Origin: Fulvia fulva
Lineage: Eukaryota > Ascomycota > Dothideomycetes > Mycosphaerellales > Mycosphaerellaceae
Direction: 5' to 3'
Assembly (NCBI RefSeq): GCF_020509005.1
Contig: NC_063017.1
Coordinates: forward strand, 4,030,001-4,094,000
DNA: 64,000 bases
This document shows positions 21,616 through 32,560 of the stretch, one piece after another. Each line of letters starts with the position of its first letter. The first letter of the stretch is position 1. The position numbers and the translations under genes were made by a program. The notes beneath the pieces are model-generated. The model searched no databases. It was not told where the DNA came from and saw only the letters and a program-made list of their open reading frames with translations.

Positions 21616-24600
21616 TCACTTCTTCGGATCCCGTATCCCATCCAAAATCTTCGTCAACTCCTTCAGCCTCACCGGTTTCGTCAAGAAGAGATCCACTCCC
21701 GAGCTAAAAGCCTCCTGCTGTGCACTTGCACTGCCAAGACCAGTCAGGGCAATGATGGTTGCTGGCTCAAGACTCTTTTGCTTCTCAAAGCCACGAATCT
21801 GTCGCGTTGCTTCGAAGCCGTTGAGGATGGGCATGTTGATGTCCATCAGAACGACTTGAGGCTTCACTAGTGCATCCTCGTTGGGCTTCTTTGGTGACTC
21901 CGTTTCCTCGCCCGTTGGAGTTACAGCGTCTGAGCAAGCGTTCTTGTATGCCTCGACTGCTTGTAGACCATCTGTGGCTACTTGCTTACGGTGGCCGAAC
22001 TTGTCGGCATAAGTAACTAGAAGCTGGAGGTTGATTGGCTAAGAAAGCAGGTCAGTTTGTAGTTTCAAGCAGTACCTGAGACAACTTACATTATCATCGA
22101 CCAGCAAGAGCGAGACGCCAGCGCCTCTCTTCTTCTCGGACGGATCCTTCGAAGTCTGTGTCGACTTGTGTGTCGAAGTCTTCCTCTCAGGCCTCGAGCC
22201 ATTCAACGAAGGCGTAGGCACACGAGGGAACTTGTAATCAGACGCCAGACCACGCTCGAGCTTAGCCACTCGCAACTGCTCCGACTCTTCATTGCCGGCG
22301 TCGGCTTTCGTTCGGTCCTTCGCAAAAGAGTCAGCGTCTGGGCTACCCAAGCAGGTATCCTTTCGCTCTCTTACAGGGAGATTCTGGGGACTCGTGCTCC
22401 CAGGTGGCTGTTCACTCACGCCAGGCGTGATAGCACCAGCGAGGGAGAAAGGATCGTTGGTCATACTCCTGTTACGAACGCATTGTACCATCGCCTTGGC
22501 CAATCGATCCGGTCCTGCTGGTTGGGCAATGAGCTCGACATATCCAGTGGCGATGTTGCCGAAGCCGGGAGCTCGTATTTTCCTGGCACTGAGTGTGCTG
22601 TCGCAGAGGACAATGAAAGGTTTGTTGCTGAGTGCGCTTGGCGACATCACAGTGTCTGCGCAGCCCATGTCTTGCCGTCGCTTCAGCTCCTCTCCCAGCT
22701 CGCCCTCGGTCACGATGTACATATCAGCGCCGTCGTCGCCAGCCCATGTGCAAGGGAATGCATTCACGCCGACTTGATTGAGAGTCTTGTGTACGCTTGA
22801 CAGGAGCAAGCTTTTGGCGGTCTCATCCGGAACTTGACCAGTCGAACTGGCTAAAGGTGTAGAGCTACTGTCAACAACGCCAACCGACACTCCGGAGATG
22901 ATCCGTTCTAGCGATCGCAGAGAACTCTTCGAACCTGTGTCCTTACTGCTGCGGGTCTGCTCCAGAGGTAGAGTGATCGCAAAAGTGGTGCCGACGCCTC
23001 TTTCGCTCTGAACTTCAATTCTGCCTTCGAGGCTCTTCACAATCTTCGCCACTAGATTCATACCTAGTCCAGTCCCCTCCACAAGACTGTCTTCTTGTGC
23101 AAAGGCGCGGAACAAGTGGTTCTCGAGGAAGTCCCTGGACATCCCGCGTCCGGTGTCGCTCACGGCGAACGTAACATTGAACCGCTTGCGCTTGTCCGGT
23201 ATTGGCGATGCTTTGAGCGACACCCGGATATGTCCTTTACTTGTATACTTCAAAGCGTTGCTCACGAGGTTGATGCAGATTCGCTTCCAGGCCCCTAACG
23301 CGACGAAGACGTGCCAATTGATGTCTGCAGTACGGTCGATGTCCAGAATGACAGCGACTTTGCGGTTCAGAACAGTATCTGCATCTCTACTGCAGCAGAA
23401 CGAGTACACTGCAGTTTCGACAACCTCTTCTGTCACCTGGTCCAGGGCTACGTTGGCATCCAGTGCCATCACGCCTCCCATTCGAGTGCGTTTCGTCGAG
23501 CCAGAGGTCAGTCTGCCAGCTTGTGCGTCTTTGTTTCGAGTCTTGGCTTGATGGTTGATCTTGCTAAAGTCTAGAAGGTGATCGATGATGTCCAGTAAAG
23601 TCCTTCCGCATATCTCGACCTGGGAGATCAGATCGGTGCTGAAGGAGTCTGTCGGCTGCTCTTGCAGACATTCGACGCTGCCCAGGATGCCGTGCAATGG
23701 AGACCTCAACTCGTGTGAGATGGTCGAGATGAAGTCAGACTTTGCCTTGTCAGAGTCCTGAGCCTCCAGGCGGTGCAACTCAGCCAGAATCACATCACAG
23801 AAAGCGGTCATGTACTTCACTTCGGACTCCTCGGAGAATAGCCTGAGAGGTGAGTAAGACCAGAACATGCACGCCGCATACCACCGTTGGCGAGTGTGAT
23901 CCCACATGCCGACCAAACCAACACTCCGGACACCCGGGAAAAGCTTGACTATCTCTCTACCATCGTCTCGCCGGCCTCTCTTGCGCCGTTTCGAGCAGTT
24001 TGCGCTGTGGTTCTTCACCTCGTGGGACATGCTGCCTGCCGAGCAGCGGCAAGAACTTCCATCAGTATTACCTTCCGAAGAGTCATCATCAGACGAAGCA
24101 TCGCCGTACTCGTTGAAGCTCCATATCTTCCCACGGGGATAGCGTCTGAGCAGAGATCGAAGGAACTTTTCCGTCATATCCTGGGGTTCTTCGTAGGGCT
24201 CTGTCCGTTTCTCCAGCAGGAACTCATCCAAAGGTTGCGGTATGCTTGATGATGCAAGCACGTGGCAGTGTTTTGGTACTTGATCACTGCTATCGGACTT
24301 CTTCGTCATTCTCTCGTCTGCACTTGTTCCGGTCGTGGCGCCATCGGCAGTGCTTCCATGACAGTCAGAGCTGTGCTCGGTGTGACTTGACTCTGCTGGA
24401 GAAGTCTCCACTAGACCTCCAAACGTGCCGACCGCCGCATCGAGGAACATGACACCATCGATGCACATAGCCTCACGCACCAGATTACTAGCGCGTTCGA
24501 AAGTTCTTTGCACAGTAGGTTGTCCAGCGTCAGCCACATTCTCGTGACTCTTTCTGATTTGCAGTGTCGCGGCGGTAGGTTTTGGGTTCAAGGGGCTTGA

Positions 24601-25717
24601 TGAGCCGCTGCCAGAGATCGTCGCAGTCCTTGATCTGTTCCGTTTTGGTGACGAGCTTGTCACTGCTGGATTGATGTTTGAACGCCGTTCCTCCTCAAGA
24701 TGTTCGCTCACTTGTACGGCTGCTTGAGCCACAGCCGAGACATTCGCGGTCATAGGCTGTACACCAAGAGGATGGTACAGATTTGGATCTTCGTCCACGC
24801 CCCAGTCTCCTTTTTGCGCCGCCCAGTCGCGGAAGCCTGATGCACCGTCGATGAAAGCACCGAGACCTGCAATCATCTGAGTTCCGATCTTGTGCTCACC
24901 AGTAGCACGAACCATCTCCAGATGTGTCATGACAGTGGCAGCCATATCCCGCATAAAGTTGATAGCATCACCATCTAGGCCGTCACGCTTCTGGTCGTCT
25001 AGCACGCAGTAAGCTCCGATGTTAATGCCTTTAGGGGTGGTTATTGGTACTCCAGCGTAGAATCTGGCTTGAGGTCCTCCCGTCACGAATGGCCGGTCAC
25101 AGAACCTGGTATCGTGACTCAAGTCATTCACAATGTGCACAAGGCCAGAGTTTAGGTCGCCTTTGTTCGTGCCTTGGTTGGCTGGTAGCATCACCGTATG
25201 CTCACAAACAGAGTAGCCTCGTGGAATCTTGGTGTGACCAAGCCACAAGTCATCCTCGTCATCGTGGACGGAATCGTCCTGGAGGCTCAAGGTCTTTGTA
25301 CTTTCTGCAAGCACGTATGCATACTGCGAATCGAAGAAAAAGAGCATCGCCCGGCGCGTGCCTAATCTCACTGCTCCAAGCTGGCAGAAGGCCGTGAGCG
25401 CACGGTCCGGCGACGAGAATGGCCTATGGGCCTTGACAGAATCCGGGTTGCCAACATCGCAGAGCGGCGGTCCAGCCTTGGTGAGCTCCCGTATAGGCTG
25501 GTAGTATCTTTCACGCAAATATCAGTCATGAAGCACGGCGTGGGGTGGCGACAGCCTCGTAAGCGCAAGCACACCTGTAAAACTCGCGCTCCCGCTTGCT
25601 CTCGAACAGCAGCCTCCTTCGCTCGCTCTTCAGAGTCTCAACAGCCTGGGACGGCATCTTGACGCCCTCAGCGCCGATTCTGCTGCTCTCAATTTCGCAT
25701 TGTTCGTCGATGGACAT
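21616..25717 (-). CDS. hybrid histidine kinase with GAF domain
   Basis: 1327 aa signalling protein of a fungal His-Asp phosphorelay. Three exons: 25575-25717, 22090-25507 and 21616-22038, with introns of 67 and 51 bp, all in phase. Order seen: short basic/coiled start, GAF-like sensor at about 70-235 (GYSVCEHTV.., RFYAGVPITTPKGINIGAYCVLD), a low-complexity linker, the HisKA H-box FISTISHELRSPLHG (His near 645), an N-box NLVSNALKYTSKG, G-boxes DTGRGM and GTGLGMNLV, and a C-terminal receiver. The receiver has LLLVDDN, the phospho-acceptor Asp in VLMDINMPILNG (near 1251), and Lys in LTKPVR. The start at 25717 is the first ATG after an in-frame stop. No transmembrane segment is evident, so it is probably cytosolic. 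The stimulus is unknown. Confidence 0.92.
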
Positions 25718-26643
25718 GGAGGAGGAGGAGGAGTCGCGGCCTCCTCTCCGACCGTTCGGCCAGGGATCCTGTCGATCCGAAGATCCAGCGAGCCCAAGCG
25801 CGCAGCGTCAATCGGCAGTCTCACGGATCTGGAGAATGGGATGTACCGATAGGTTACAGCTTTCGGTTCATGCAGAAATCAGGGTCCAGCGCAATAAATG
25901 TTCAAACGGCGAACGTCTTTTGTGGTATCTCGTGAGAAGGCGTTGTTGGGTTCGAGACCCACAGCCTGCGCAAGAAAGTTGTTCTGGATTCGTGTAGACG
26001 GGCCCATTGTTCGTGCCGTGGTGCGTTGGGCTACGCCACAGCCATCGCGATGCTCATCGTCGATGGGTAATTCTGCAAACAAGTTTTCGTTTAGCCACGG
26101 GGAAGAGCCACCGCCGAAGTCCAAGCCCCGTTTTGGTGCTGGATGGCCCCTTCCAAGAATTCGGTCGTCGTTAGCTGTGTCGATCGCAAGAGTGAAGTGA
26201 ATGAATATGAGAATGTGCATGTATTGCGTACAACGATCCTCACTGGTCGAGTGCAAGCTGCAGGACATTTCTTCAGCGTGCTCCGAGCAACATCGACCAG
26301 TTTACACATTGTGGCGCACGCCTTCACGATCTTCGATTCCCTCGGGTGCAGCGAGGCTTAAGATCACTGTCAAAGATATGCTGGGTGGATCGCGGGGAAT
26401 TGATAGATACATGGCCCGAAGTGCTACCATTCTGTTGGCATCTCCACAGTAGCAGAAGTTGTGATCCGCAATAAGACGAATCGCTCGATTTTGGCGATCT
26501 CGTCATTGCTCGACATCGAGGTCTCCGCTCACCGATAGCTTCCACACAGCACATCACGGTCGCTTTGAATGAGCAACGGGTTGCAGCAACACTCCACAAT
26601 CTTGAACGAAACGCCGACTAAACATCGCACTTTTGCATTGCGT
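25718..26643. other. gene-free stretch upstream of the histidine kinase
   Basis: About 930 bp. The overlapping short frames on both strands show no coding bias or motif. The first part must contain the kinase promoter. Confidence 0.45.
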
Positions 26644-27360
26644 CTAGGACATGAGAGTCTTGGCTTTCTCCATTCGCTTGCTCAGATCAGCCTTTCGTCT
26701 GCGAACAAGCCTCTTCAAGCTATTCGGGACTCCTTCTTCAAGATCTTGCATCTGCGCCATGACATCGTCCAGAGGCATCGCACACCCGACTGTCGTATGT
26801 TGTGATAGCGCTGACAAAGCGAACGACGCAGAGAACTGTGCCATCTCTCCTGCCGGGCCACGCGCGATAGCGTCTTCCAGCAATAGGAGAAAGAACAAGT
26901 CGATGATGATGTCGTGGACATTATCGACAGTCCAAAAGCTAGCAATCTTCGGCTCGTTGATGTATCTTCGGACGCCGGGGTCAATGGTACCAAGTATGAG
27001 ATCGATAATCATTCGGAGGCGAATATGGAACACTTCGGCTTTGGCGATGGTCGGCTGGCGGCGTTTGTACTTTGCTCGTCGAGAGCGGGAAGCTGCGATG
27101 AATTCCAAATCGTTGATTTCTCGTCTACGCCAGATGTTCCAGCATTCCGTCGGTCTGAGTGCAGCCTCCAGGCTCATGAACCAAGCTTCGAAGTTCTCCA
27201 GTCCTGTCAGAGTGGTGACATTGTTGCATGGGAGAAGTGGTGAGCCAGAGTCCAGCGTCAAGCTTGTTCGTACAGACGAAGCCTCCCCAGCTGGGTAGGA
27301 CGGGCTCCGCGACGACTGCGAGAGGCTGCTGTGCGGCGTATGTTGTGCCAAGAGTGCCAT
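26644..27360 (-). CDS. hypothetical protein, possibly gag-derived
   Basis: 238-aa open frame with a coherent helical composition. The stretch TLTGLENFEAWFMSLEAAL recalls the opening of copia-type gag proteins (LxGxENYxxWKxxMExxL). No zinc knuckle, protease, integrase or reverse transcriptase lies nearby, and no long terminal repeat was seen. It could be a domesticated or relic retroelement gene, or an unrelated lineage-specific gene. The C-terminus is basic (KRLVRRRKADLSKRMEKAK). No function is assigned. Confidence 0.45.
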   Translation of the reverse strand: MALLAQHTPHSSLSQSSRSPSYPAGEASSVRTSLTLDSGSPLLPCNNVTTLTGLENFEAWFMSLEAALRPTECWNIWRRREINDLEFIAASRSRRAKYKRRQPTIAKAEVFHIRLRMIIDLILGTIDPGVRRYINEPKIASFWTVDNVHDIIIDLFFLLLLEDAIARGPAGEMAQFSASFALSALSQHTTVGCAMPLDDVMAQMQDLEEGVPNSLKRLVRRRKADLSKRMEKAKTLMS

Positions 27361-28043
27361 GGTGGAAGAGTTTCGCGGAAGTTGCTAGTCTTTTGTGGTG
27401 TGTTTGAAGGAAGGCAGCCAGCTCAAGTCCCAAAGTGATGCAGGAAAGAGCTGCATCTTGTTGGAGCTCCGCTCCGTGAGGCTCTTTTCGCACGTCCTCG
27501 TGGCACCAAGGAAGTTTCATGAAGAGCAAAGTACAAACATGGTCGAGGCATGTCAGTAATCTCACGGCAGGGATTTTGACCGAAGACGAGGCGGCTGACA
27601 GCCTTGAGGCTTCTCCGCGCAGGACTTATCCAAACGACATGCTCCGTCAGGGTAGTAGACACGAGGAACGTGTCGAGCAGCTGTCGAAGCGGTCAGCGGC
27701 ACAATCGAGGACTGCATGGTAGAGATGATGGCCGTCCATGTGATAGGTTGCAGCAACCCACAGCACCTAGCGACGGCACTACCCTCGCTTCCCCAAGGGT
27801 CAACCCGTCAGAGATGATGTTAAAGATTAGAAAAGAACGTGGAGGTTCAGGGTTGTTCAATGTTGGAGAAAGTAGGGGACGAAGGTGGCGCCATAGATCT
27901 ACCGTTTTCGGCTCTTGCCGATCATTTTGGGGAGGGGGTAGCTGTTTGCAGAGCTCCACCCAGGTGAAGTCTCCCGAGCAGTGCCAAGCTCTCCATGTCC
28001 CTTTCACACCACTCTCAGGCCTCGACCAATCCATAACACAACC
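27361..28043. other. intergenic, divergent promoter region
   Basis: About 680 bp between the hypothetical gene and HTD2. Frames running through it lack motifs and end in noise. It contains the HTD2 promoter. Confidence 0.45.
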
Positions 28044-29204
28044 ATGGCAACTACCACACGAGCAATCAGACCTCAATGGCTCTCCAAAGCAGCCCTCCGC
28101 CGCGTCCCATCCATATCCCGAAGCACCTCATCCTTTGCCCACCTCCAAGACGAACTACCCAAACGAGAAATCCAGCCCACCTTCGAAGACCTCTCTCCCC
28201 AGTCCTCCTACCGACTGGACACAACCCTCGCCGACTTCCTCCCAGACACAAACCCCCCACCGCTCCTCCCTCCAACACACGCAACCAACATCCTCCCCAT
28301 ACCCCACCACATAGTCTACTTCGAACCCAGCAGACGCAGCAGCGAGATGCTTCCCGATGGCACGAACCCCGACCACGCACCCGGTGATCCATTCCCGAGG
28401 CGAATGTGGGCAGGCGGTAGGGTTCGTTATAATCAAGATAACCCCCTCCTACTGGACGGCAGTAGAGGCGTCATGGCTGAATTCATTCGCAACGTCACAA
28501 TAAAAGGAAAAGAAGGCGACGAGAAAGTCTTCGTAATCATCGAACGCCGCATGGCAAAAGCTACACTGGACGAAGTGGAACGCTTAACGACCTCATCCCA
28601 ACGCATCGACACCGCGGACTCGAAACAGGCAAAAACAGACCTCCACCACCGCGTCCGACAGCGTCTCTGGCGCCATAACGATGAAGACTTCGGCCCCGCG
28701 TCAATTCTGGAAACACGCAACATCGTCTTCATGCGCAACCGCTCAAAAGCCCAAGCAGCCACCGAAGCCTCCAAGACTGCAACGACCAAAATCCTCAAAC
28801 CAACCCATAAACCAGACTACACCCACACCATAACCCCAGATAACAAACTCCTCTTCCGCTTTTCGGCTTTAACTTTCAACGCACATGCAATCCACCTGGA
28901 CCCAGATTACAGTCGGAACGTAGAAGGTCATCGGAATCTCCTCTTCCACGGGCCGTTGAGCTATACCTTCCTCCTCACACTGCTGCGGCAGCAATTAGGC
29001 AAGAGGGGGAACGAGGTGATAAAGTCAATTGAGTACAGGAACGTTGCGCCGCTGTATTGTCATGAGGAGGTGACGTTCTGTGGGACGCAGACGGGGGAGC
29101 ATAAGTGGGAAGTCTGGGCGCAGGGGCCGGAGGGAGGGGTGGCGGTTAAGGGGAGTGTGGTGACGGAGCAGGGGAGGATTGATAAGACGAATTTGGGGAT
29201 ATGA
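28044..29204 (+). CDS. HTD2: mitochondrial hydroxyacyl-thioester dehydratase (HTD2-like)
   Basis: 386 aa, no intron, intact. Predicted mitochondrial type II fatty-acid synthesis dehydratase acting on 3-hydroxyacyl-ACP, or a closely related MaoC-fold hydratase. The N-terminus is basic, with Ser/Arg and no acids for about 30 residues (TTTRAIRPQWLSKAALRRVPSI..), as in a matrix targeting signal. PIPHHIVYFEPSR is characteristic of the family. The hot-dog hydratase signature near the C-terminal third reads RFSALTFNAHAIHLDPDY. The chosen ATG at 28044 begins the targeting peptide; the frame is open further upstream without conserved content. Confidence 0.85.
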   Translation: MATTTRAIRPQWLSKAALRRVPSISRSTSSFAHLQDELPKREIQPTFEDLSPQSSYRLDTTLADFLPDTNPPPLLPPTHATNILPIPHHIVYFEPSRRSSEMLPDGTNPDHAPGDPFPRRMWAGGRVRYNQDNPLLLDGSRGVMAEFIRNVTIKGKEGDEKVFVIIERRMAKATLDEVERLTTSSQRIDTADSKQAKTDLHHRVRQRLWRHNDEDFGPASILETRNIVFMRNRSKAQAATEASKTATTKILKPTHKPDYTHTITPDNKLLFRFSALTFNAHAIHLDPDYSRNVEGHRNLLFHGPLSYTFLLTLLRQQLGKRGNEVIKSIEYRNVAPLYCHEEVTFCGTQTGEHKWEVWAQGPEGGVAVKGSVVTEQGRIDKTNLGI

Positions 29205-29509
29205 TGATGTATGAGGCATGTATGAGGCAAGCATGATGAAGTGGATGTGTATAGTGTACAGTCAGTGTCCACCAGATTCGACGATGATACCCATGATGTT
29301 ATGCTTCTTCATCGATCGATGGCGTTCGTTTCAATTGAAGATTCGCTATGCTCGTATGCTATACAACATGCACAACCACTAATGCCAACAACGCCATGCG
29401 TATTTGCTTGCTCGCTCGCTTCCCAACATCAACAATCAACAATCATGCAGTCTTGTCCATCCCACCCTACTCCCTCAAGCCATACACTGTGTACTATGCT
29501 GTAGGCAGT
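29205..29509. other. intergenic, convergent 3' flanks
   Basis: About 305 bp between the convergent HTD2 and amino-acid transporter genes. No feature seen. Confidence 0.45.
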
Positions 29510-31540
29510 TCAATCCATCCCCAAAACCTCCTTAGGCACAAAATTAAACCCCGTACTAACAATCGCTAAAACACTGCTGACAACAATCAACGACCAATCC
29601 ACCACCTTCTGCCTGTAAGACAGCTCTTTCCCGAACAGCTTCAAATGGAAAGCGCAGGGAAGAATCAAGCAAATCGTAAAACAAGCCACCGCACCCAGCA
29701 AGCTCATGATCGTGTCGAACTGCGGGATCAGGATGGCCAAGAGGACGAAGATGACCACACACAGCACCCGCACAGTAATCTTCAAAACCCCTCGCGTGAG
29801 TCCGCTCATTCCATGCATAGCTCCCGCATCCCCCATCGCCCTCGCATCAAGGCCCAGGAAAAGTTCCAGCGTGGAGACAATAGGGCGGGCGTTTAGGGGT
29901 ACTTTGGTGAGCGGTATGATGGCCACGCAGACGACGATGAAGACGCTGAGGAATGGCGGGTATCCTGCCTCCAGCATGAGAATGTTCTTAGTGACCTCGT
30001 CCTTCACGCCGTCGCCGAACATCAGCAATCCCACCACAGCCATGAGAAGGTCGAGGCCGAAGGTGAAGATGTAGGTGATGTTGACGCCGCGGCGGTATTT
30101 GTAGGGGTGACGCATGTCGCGGTAGATGTTGGGGAAGACGGAGTGGCCGCCCCAGGGCGACATGAGGATGCCGAAGGCGATGGGGAGCGTCATCCAGTTG
30201 GAGGGGAAGAGGTATGTTGTTGCCGGTTCGCGGAGGGAGCCGGGGGTGGAAGGTTTGATGAGGCCGTCGATGATTACGGCCAGGACGATTCCGAAGCAGG
30301 AGAGGATTCCGAGGATGCTGGTGAAGGATAGGAGGCGGAGGGGGAGGAAGCTGAGTGGGATGAGGATTATGCCGCAGACAATCTTCCATTCGACTACGCC
30401 CCAGGATCCTTCGGTGAGGGCGTCGAGGGAGTCGGCGAAGAGGACGACAAGGGCGACGCAGGCGGCTATGAGTTCGAGGCTGAAGAGGATGGAGGTGCCG
30501 ATCCGGGCCCATGGTCCGAAGGAAACATAGGCGAGGTCGGCGAAGGTGATGAGACTGGTGTCGACGTCGGCGCATTTGGCTAGGAGTTTGGCGGTGTAGC
30601 AGGTTGAGGCGCCGGCGAAGAAGAAGAAGATGAGTCCGGGGATCCAGCCAGCGTACTTCATGGCTAGAGGTAGTGCGAGAAGACCTACGCCGATTAGGAC
30701 GTTCACGCTGTTGAAGATGGTTTGTGGTAGTGTAGATTGTCCGACCACGATATTGACCACTTTCCCGCCATTGTCCTCGATCTGCTTCACGATCAATGGC
30801 TCGCGTTCCTTATCTGGGGCCACAACACCCTGAGTCTGCTGCTGGCGGAAGAGCCGTCCTGCATGCCGCATCGAGGACTCGTTCACACGGGAAGATAGTG
30901 ATGCCCATGTTGTGCCGTAGCTTCCTCCAAATGGCGATGCCAGTGAAGGCTCTATCTGGAAGATGCTATCACCCTGCTGAGTCCTCGATGTTGTCTTGGA
31001 AAGTAGTGGATCCTGCTCCCGAAACGAATCGCTCAATTGCTGGTCCTGATCTCGCGTCCGTTGTCGCGATAGCTTCGTTGGGGTGGCATCATCCTCTACC
31101 GCGCTGTCCGGCGAGGTCTGTTCTTGTGCCGCTAACTGCTCTCTAAGCAATGATCGCTGTGCCTCGGGCGTGGTTTCTGTGCTCTCTTCGTCTTCCACAC
31201 CTTCCAGACTGTCATCCTCCGCGTACCTGAAGCTCTTACGCACAGGCGTGACCTCGTGAAAGCCAACGGCACGCTGCCACGATCTTGCAAAGTTGCCCAA
31301 GCTGTTCACCCCACCTGCTTGTGTAATAGCATCAATGGCCATGCCCATTGACGATCTTCTATGCCGCAGTCCATGATGTCCTTCTCCTTCTTGGTACGCG
31401 TACGGGTTGACGTGGGATTCGGAGGGCCGCTGATGCTGTTCGCTTTGCTCGTCGAATTGCACGCCGCCGCTGGCATTGGACTCTGCCGTATCTGCTCGGT
31501 CTCGCCAGCTGTTGGGCAATTGCCCTCTTGCTGAAGGCAT
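29510..31540 (-). CDS. vacuolar amino-acid transporter (AVT1-type)
   Basis: 676 aa, no intron, intact. An Aa_trans family protein that would exchange neutral amino acids across the vacuolar membrane with protons. A hydrophilic, acidic N-terminal domain of about 270 residues is followed by about eleven hydrophobic segments. The first reads TLPQTIFNSVNVLIGVGLLALPLAMKYAGW, the most recognisable stretch of the Avt1/VGAT group. Later segments include LPIAFGILMSPWGGHSVFPNIYRDM and IPLTKVPLNARPI. The frame opens with TTG at 31555. The first ATG (31540, MPSARGQL) is the better start. It is divergent from eRF1 across about 1 kb. Confidence 0.9.
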   Translation of the reverse strand: MPSARGQLPNSWRDRADTAESNASGGVQFDEQSEQHQRPSESHVNPYAYQEGEGHHGLRHRRSSMGMAIDAITQAGGVNSLGNFARSWQRAVGFHEVTPVRKSFRYAEDDSLEGVEDEESTETTPEAQRSLLREQLAAQEQTSPDSAVEDDATPTKLSRQRTRDQDQQLSDSFREQDPLLSKTTSRTQQGDSIFQIEPSLASPFGGSYGTTWASLSSRVNESSMRHAGRLFRQQQTQGVVAPDKEREPLIVKQIEDNGGKVVNIVVGQSTLPQTIFNSVNVLIGVGLLALPLAMKYAGWIPGLIFFFFAGASTCYTAKLLAKCADVDTSLITFADLAYVSFGPWARIGTSILFSLELIAACVALVVLFADSLDALTEGSWGVVEWKIVCGIILIPLSFLPLRLLSFTSILGILSCFGIVLAVIIDGLIKPSTPGSLREPATTYLFPSNWMTLPIAFGILMSPWGGHSVFPNIYRDMRHPYKYRRGVNITYIFTFGLDLLMAVVGLLMFGDGVKDEVTKNILMLEAGYPPFLSVFIVVCVAIIPLTKVPLNARPIVSTLELFLGLDARAMGDAGAMHGMSGLTRGVLKITVRVLCVVIFVLLAILIPQFDTIMSLLGAVACFTICLILPCAFHLKLFGKELSYRQKVVDWSLIVVSSVLAIVSTGFNFVPKEVLGMD

Positions 31541-32384
31541 TGCTCGGTCTCGCAACGGCTGCAGTATGTTCTTCTAGCAATGCAGCTTGTGCTAGGCGGG
31601 TGGGGTTGGTTCTCGTTAGCAGATCCCGATGTACTCCCACTAGAGCTCCCACACTACCAAGCTGTGGAAGGAGGCCGTCTGCGCTGAGGAAGCTGCAAGA
31701 CTCGACGAAGCTTTCACACGGAAAGCAGACAGCATACATGTATGTTACACGAGCATATGGGCCAGACGTCCGATAAAGCAAATTTGAGGTCCACAAGGAT
31801 CACGAAAACAGTAGACAGCAAGCGGAGGGGAGGCTTATCTGGGTATTAGTGTGAAGCAGATAGAAGTGCTGGGTTGTGACGATAGTAAGTGGCAGCCAGG
31901 TGCAAGTGGAGTGGTTGAGGCGCCTCTCAGGTGACTTGCTATCTGTCCCGCAGAGGCATCTTCGTGGTAGATGCGCGAACCTTATTTAACGCTTGCACAT
32001 GTGATGCGTATCAGATGTGCTGAGGAATGATCGGTGTGATATGTAGTGAGCGAGGATGGGCGTGTATAGAGATGTGCATGTACATGTACATAGCCGGCAT
32101 AGCGGCGTTCATGATGGTTTGTACAGTCATCGACCTGCGTAACAAGACTCTCCTCCCGAGACGGCCCAGACGGGCGGTGTGGGGATTGGCCGGTGTACCG
32201 TGTTGGATGGTGGTGGGGGCGGCGGTGCACAGGTAGGCCTAATCAAAGTGACGTTGAATTTCGACCGAGTGCACCCATCGACATTATTCGATATTACTCG
32301 GAGCGCTTGCGAACACACAGAGTCTGCGAGAGCTACTCTGCCACCACAGTGTGTCCCCGTTTTGCCGCTGTCTCTGCAGTCACG
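31541..32384. promoter_or_regulatory. divergent promoter between AVT1-like gene and eRF1
   Basis: About 1 kb lies between the two start codons. The part nearest eRF1 includes a probable 5' leader. A short palindromic stretch alternating ATGTAC occurs near 32073-32090. No defined operator. Confidence 0.4.
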
Positions 32385-32527
32385 GTGAGTCGTCGCGCCT
32401 TCTCCTCAGCCGCAGCCTGCCGAATTCGAATCCCTGAAAGACAACGATTGTCTGCGCCACAGAATTTTGTCCCTTTCCGCGTGCTGTGCTTTCTTCTGAC
32501 TCTCACTGACACCTACACCCGACACAG
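32385..32527 (+). promoter_or_regulatory. probable 5'UTR intron of eRF1
   Basis: GTGAGT at 32385-32390 is a strong donor. A CTGAC-type branch region is followed by CCGACACAG ending at 32527, 33 bp before the eRF1 ATG. Length 143 bp. Introns in the leaders of highly expressed fungal translation genes are common. The call is made from splice signals only. Confidence 0.5.
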
Positions 32528-32560
32528 TAGCGAGCGAGCCCCGCTCAGACAACCGCAACC

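Noticed and set aside
25930..25985. GGGTTCGAGACCC resembling a tRNA T-arm
   Set aside because: No matching acceptor stem, D-arm or anticodon arm lies upstream, and the loop ends in a purine where a pyrimidine is expected.
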